64,000 nucleotides of DNA from Gari tellinella (taxonomy: Eukaryota > Mollusca > Bivalvia > Cardiida > Psammobiidae), in assembly GCA_922989275.2 (NCBI GenBank), contig OV277859.1, positions 36,809,501 to 36,873,500 of the forward strand, given 5' to 3'. Shown here in pieces: positions 63,166-64,000 of this stretch. The notes under the pieces are model-generated. The model did not search any database. It worked only from the letters and a program-made list of their open reading frames with translations, and was not told the DNA's origin. The first letter of the stretch is position 1, and every line of letters starts with the position of its first letter. The position numbers and the translations under genes were made by a program.

Positions 63166-63495
63166 TACAGTGTTCCCTCTCTACAACGGCCCTCCAAATA
63201 ACGACTCTTTCCATAAAACGACCCTTGTCGCAGTTCTCTAAAAACGACTCTTATGTTTTACCTATTCACGGCTGCAATGTCTTCTGCTTAAAACTGTCGT
63301 CTGCTGTTTTTCTTAAAGTTACAAAATGGACATTTTGATAGGAAAAAAACCCCTTAATGGCGAGTGACAAACAGCTTGAATCCAGATCAGACGCCGCGTA
63401 AATGTAGCGAATGTCCATCTCTATAACGACTCCCTCCGAACAACGCACATAATTTTATCTCCATTTGGGTGACACTGTAGAGAGGGAGCGCTGTA
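63166..63495. mobile_element. Family G MITE, right hairpin arm lost
   Basis: TACAGTGTTCCCTCTCTACA to GAGAGGGAGCGCTGTA. Left core 1 arm at 63368-63399 (CAAACAGCTTGAATCCAGAT), then CGCCGCGTAAATGTAGCG: breakpoint different from the 56304 copy. Confidence 0.85.
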
Positions 63496-63630
63496 GTTGA
63501 TAAGCATACATGTAGCAGAAAGATCCGCCCAGTTTTTCATACGATAATAAGGGTAAAACAAGCTGGCATGGTACCCAGGTGTCTCACAAAACCATTATTA
63601 CACTATGTACATGTATGCATTAGCTACATT

Positions 63631-63770
63631 ATTAACTAATTGCCCCATGAAACTATTAATGGAACTACCCAGTTTCCAACCAAACCTAAGTCATATTCTA
63701 AGTAATTAGAGTTGAATTTCACAATGAATTAAACAATGACAGGAAACTTCTGATACTGGTAGCGTAGGAC
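63631..63770. mobile_element. Family F2 left half
   Basis: TTAACTAATTGCCCCATGAA then ACTACCCAGTTTCCAACC and AAGTAATTAGAGTTGAATTT; no core or right end. Confidence 0.45.
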
Positions 63771-63777
63771 AAGTCTT

Positions 63778-63968
63778 CAGGGCTCCAGATAAAAGGGAGT
63801 AACTGCACAAATCCAACATTTCCTCACTTTTTAGCATCAAATCCTATGGTGTTACTACTCATTAGAATCGTCTCTTCGAGACGATTCTAATGAGTAGTGA
63901 CACCATAGGGTTTAAAGCAGAAATAAAGATTTTAGTTTTTTGAAATACCCCCCTTATCTGGATCCCTG
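63778..63968 (+). mobile_element. Family J hairpin element, best copy
   Basis: CAGGGCTCCAGATAA and TTATCTGGATCCCTG are inverted (14/15). Perfect 21-bp inner stem 63854-63874 / 63878-63898 (ACTACTCATTAGAATCGTCT), loop TTC. Flanks do not show a clear target duplication. Confidence 0.8.
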
Positions 63969-64000
63969 GACTGTTGTTTTCCAAGGTTCACTGTTTGTAA

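Overview
The window looks like AT-rich, non-coding animal DNA, probably from an invertebrate. A bivalve mollusc is my best guess, because of the very dense small repeats, the frequent ACATGTA words, and a 160-bp tandem repeat of the 'ggcaataactc ... gagagcggacaa' type that I associate with bivalves. That is recollection, not a search. I find no protein-coding gene, no rRNA and no convincing functional tRNA. Open frames are short, and the longest ones lie in tandem repeats or have no recognisable domain.

Most of the window is short non-autonomous DNA transposons (MITEs) of about 190-360 bp. Family letters used here are mine. TA-flanked families with CAGT-type ends (Tc1/mariner/pogo-like): A (TIR CAGTGGAGAA, full length 250 bp, about 30 copies or relics), B (TIR CAGTAAAACCTC, 210 bp), G (TIR CAGYGYTCCCTCTC), I (TIR CAGTCGAACTTCG) and T (TIR CAGTCAAA). 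TTAA-flanked families, most with piggyBac-like TTAACCC or TTAACTC ends: C (TTAACCCATTT), D (TTAACCCTTTACC), E (TTAACCCTTTCACT), E2 (TTAACCCTTATCATGC), F and F2 (TTAACTCTTTC), and P (TTAAAGGGACTCGC). Others: U (TIR AGGGCTGCCAT, 7-8-bp target duplication), J (CAGGGMTCCAGATAA), H (ends GGGGYCYGTYTTAC or GGGGTCCGTTTCAT) and O (large palindromes).

The notable architecture is that otherwise unrelated families carry one of two long self-complementary hairpin modules at their centres. Core 1 has arms beginning CAAACAGT and an inner CAGATCAGACGCC stem; it occurs in A, G, C, E, E2, F, F2 and a variant of H. Core 2 has arms GCTTAAAGCAGG and inner AAGCAGAAWGC; it occurs in B, D, U and, in diverged form, T. 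Changes in one arm are often matched in the other. Three copies of P carry an internal tRNA-like Pol III unit ending in a T-run.

Layout. 1-12.4 kb: MITEs I, H, C, B, E, F2, A, D and G, and a perfect hairpin at 6955-7029. 12.5-20 kb: 32-bp tandem array, F, G, O, H, A and C copies, and a 45-bp tandem array at 19.6-20 kb. 20-25 kb: nested E/D and A/P, J, and a 940-bp inverted-end array of 160-bp units. 25-38 kb: F, D, a 172-nt palindrome, E2, U, A, C, O, D and H2. 38-40.6 kb: a 45/135/270-bp satellite interrupted by D, itself interrupted by P. 40.6-52.4 kb: many A copies plus I, T, F, C, D and B. 52.4-64 kb: E, D with nested P, O, G, I, A, B, D, a large palindrome, U and J. Many insertions are nested, so the relative order of family activity can be read directly.
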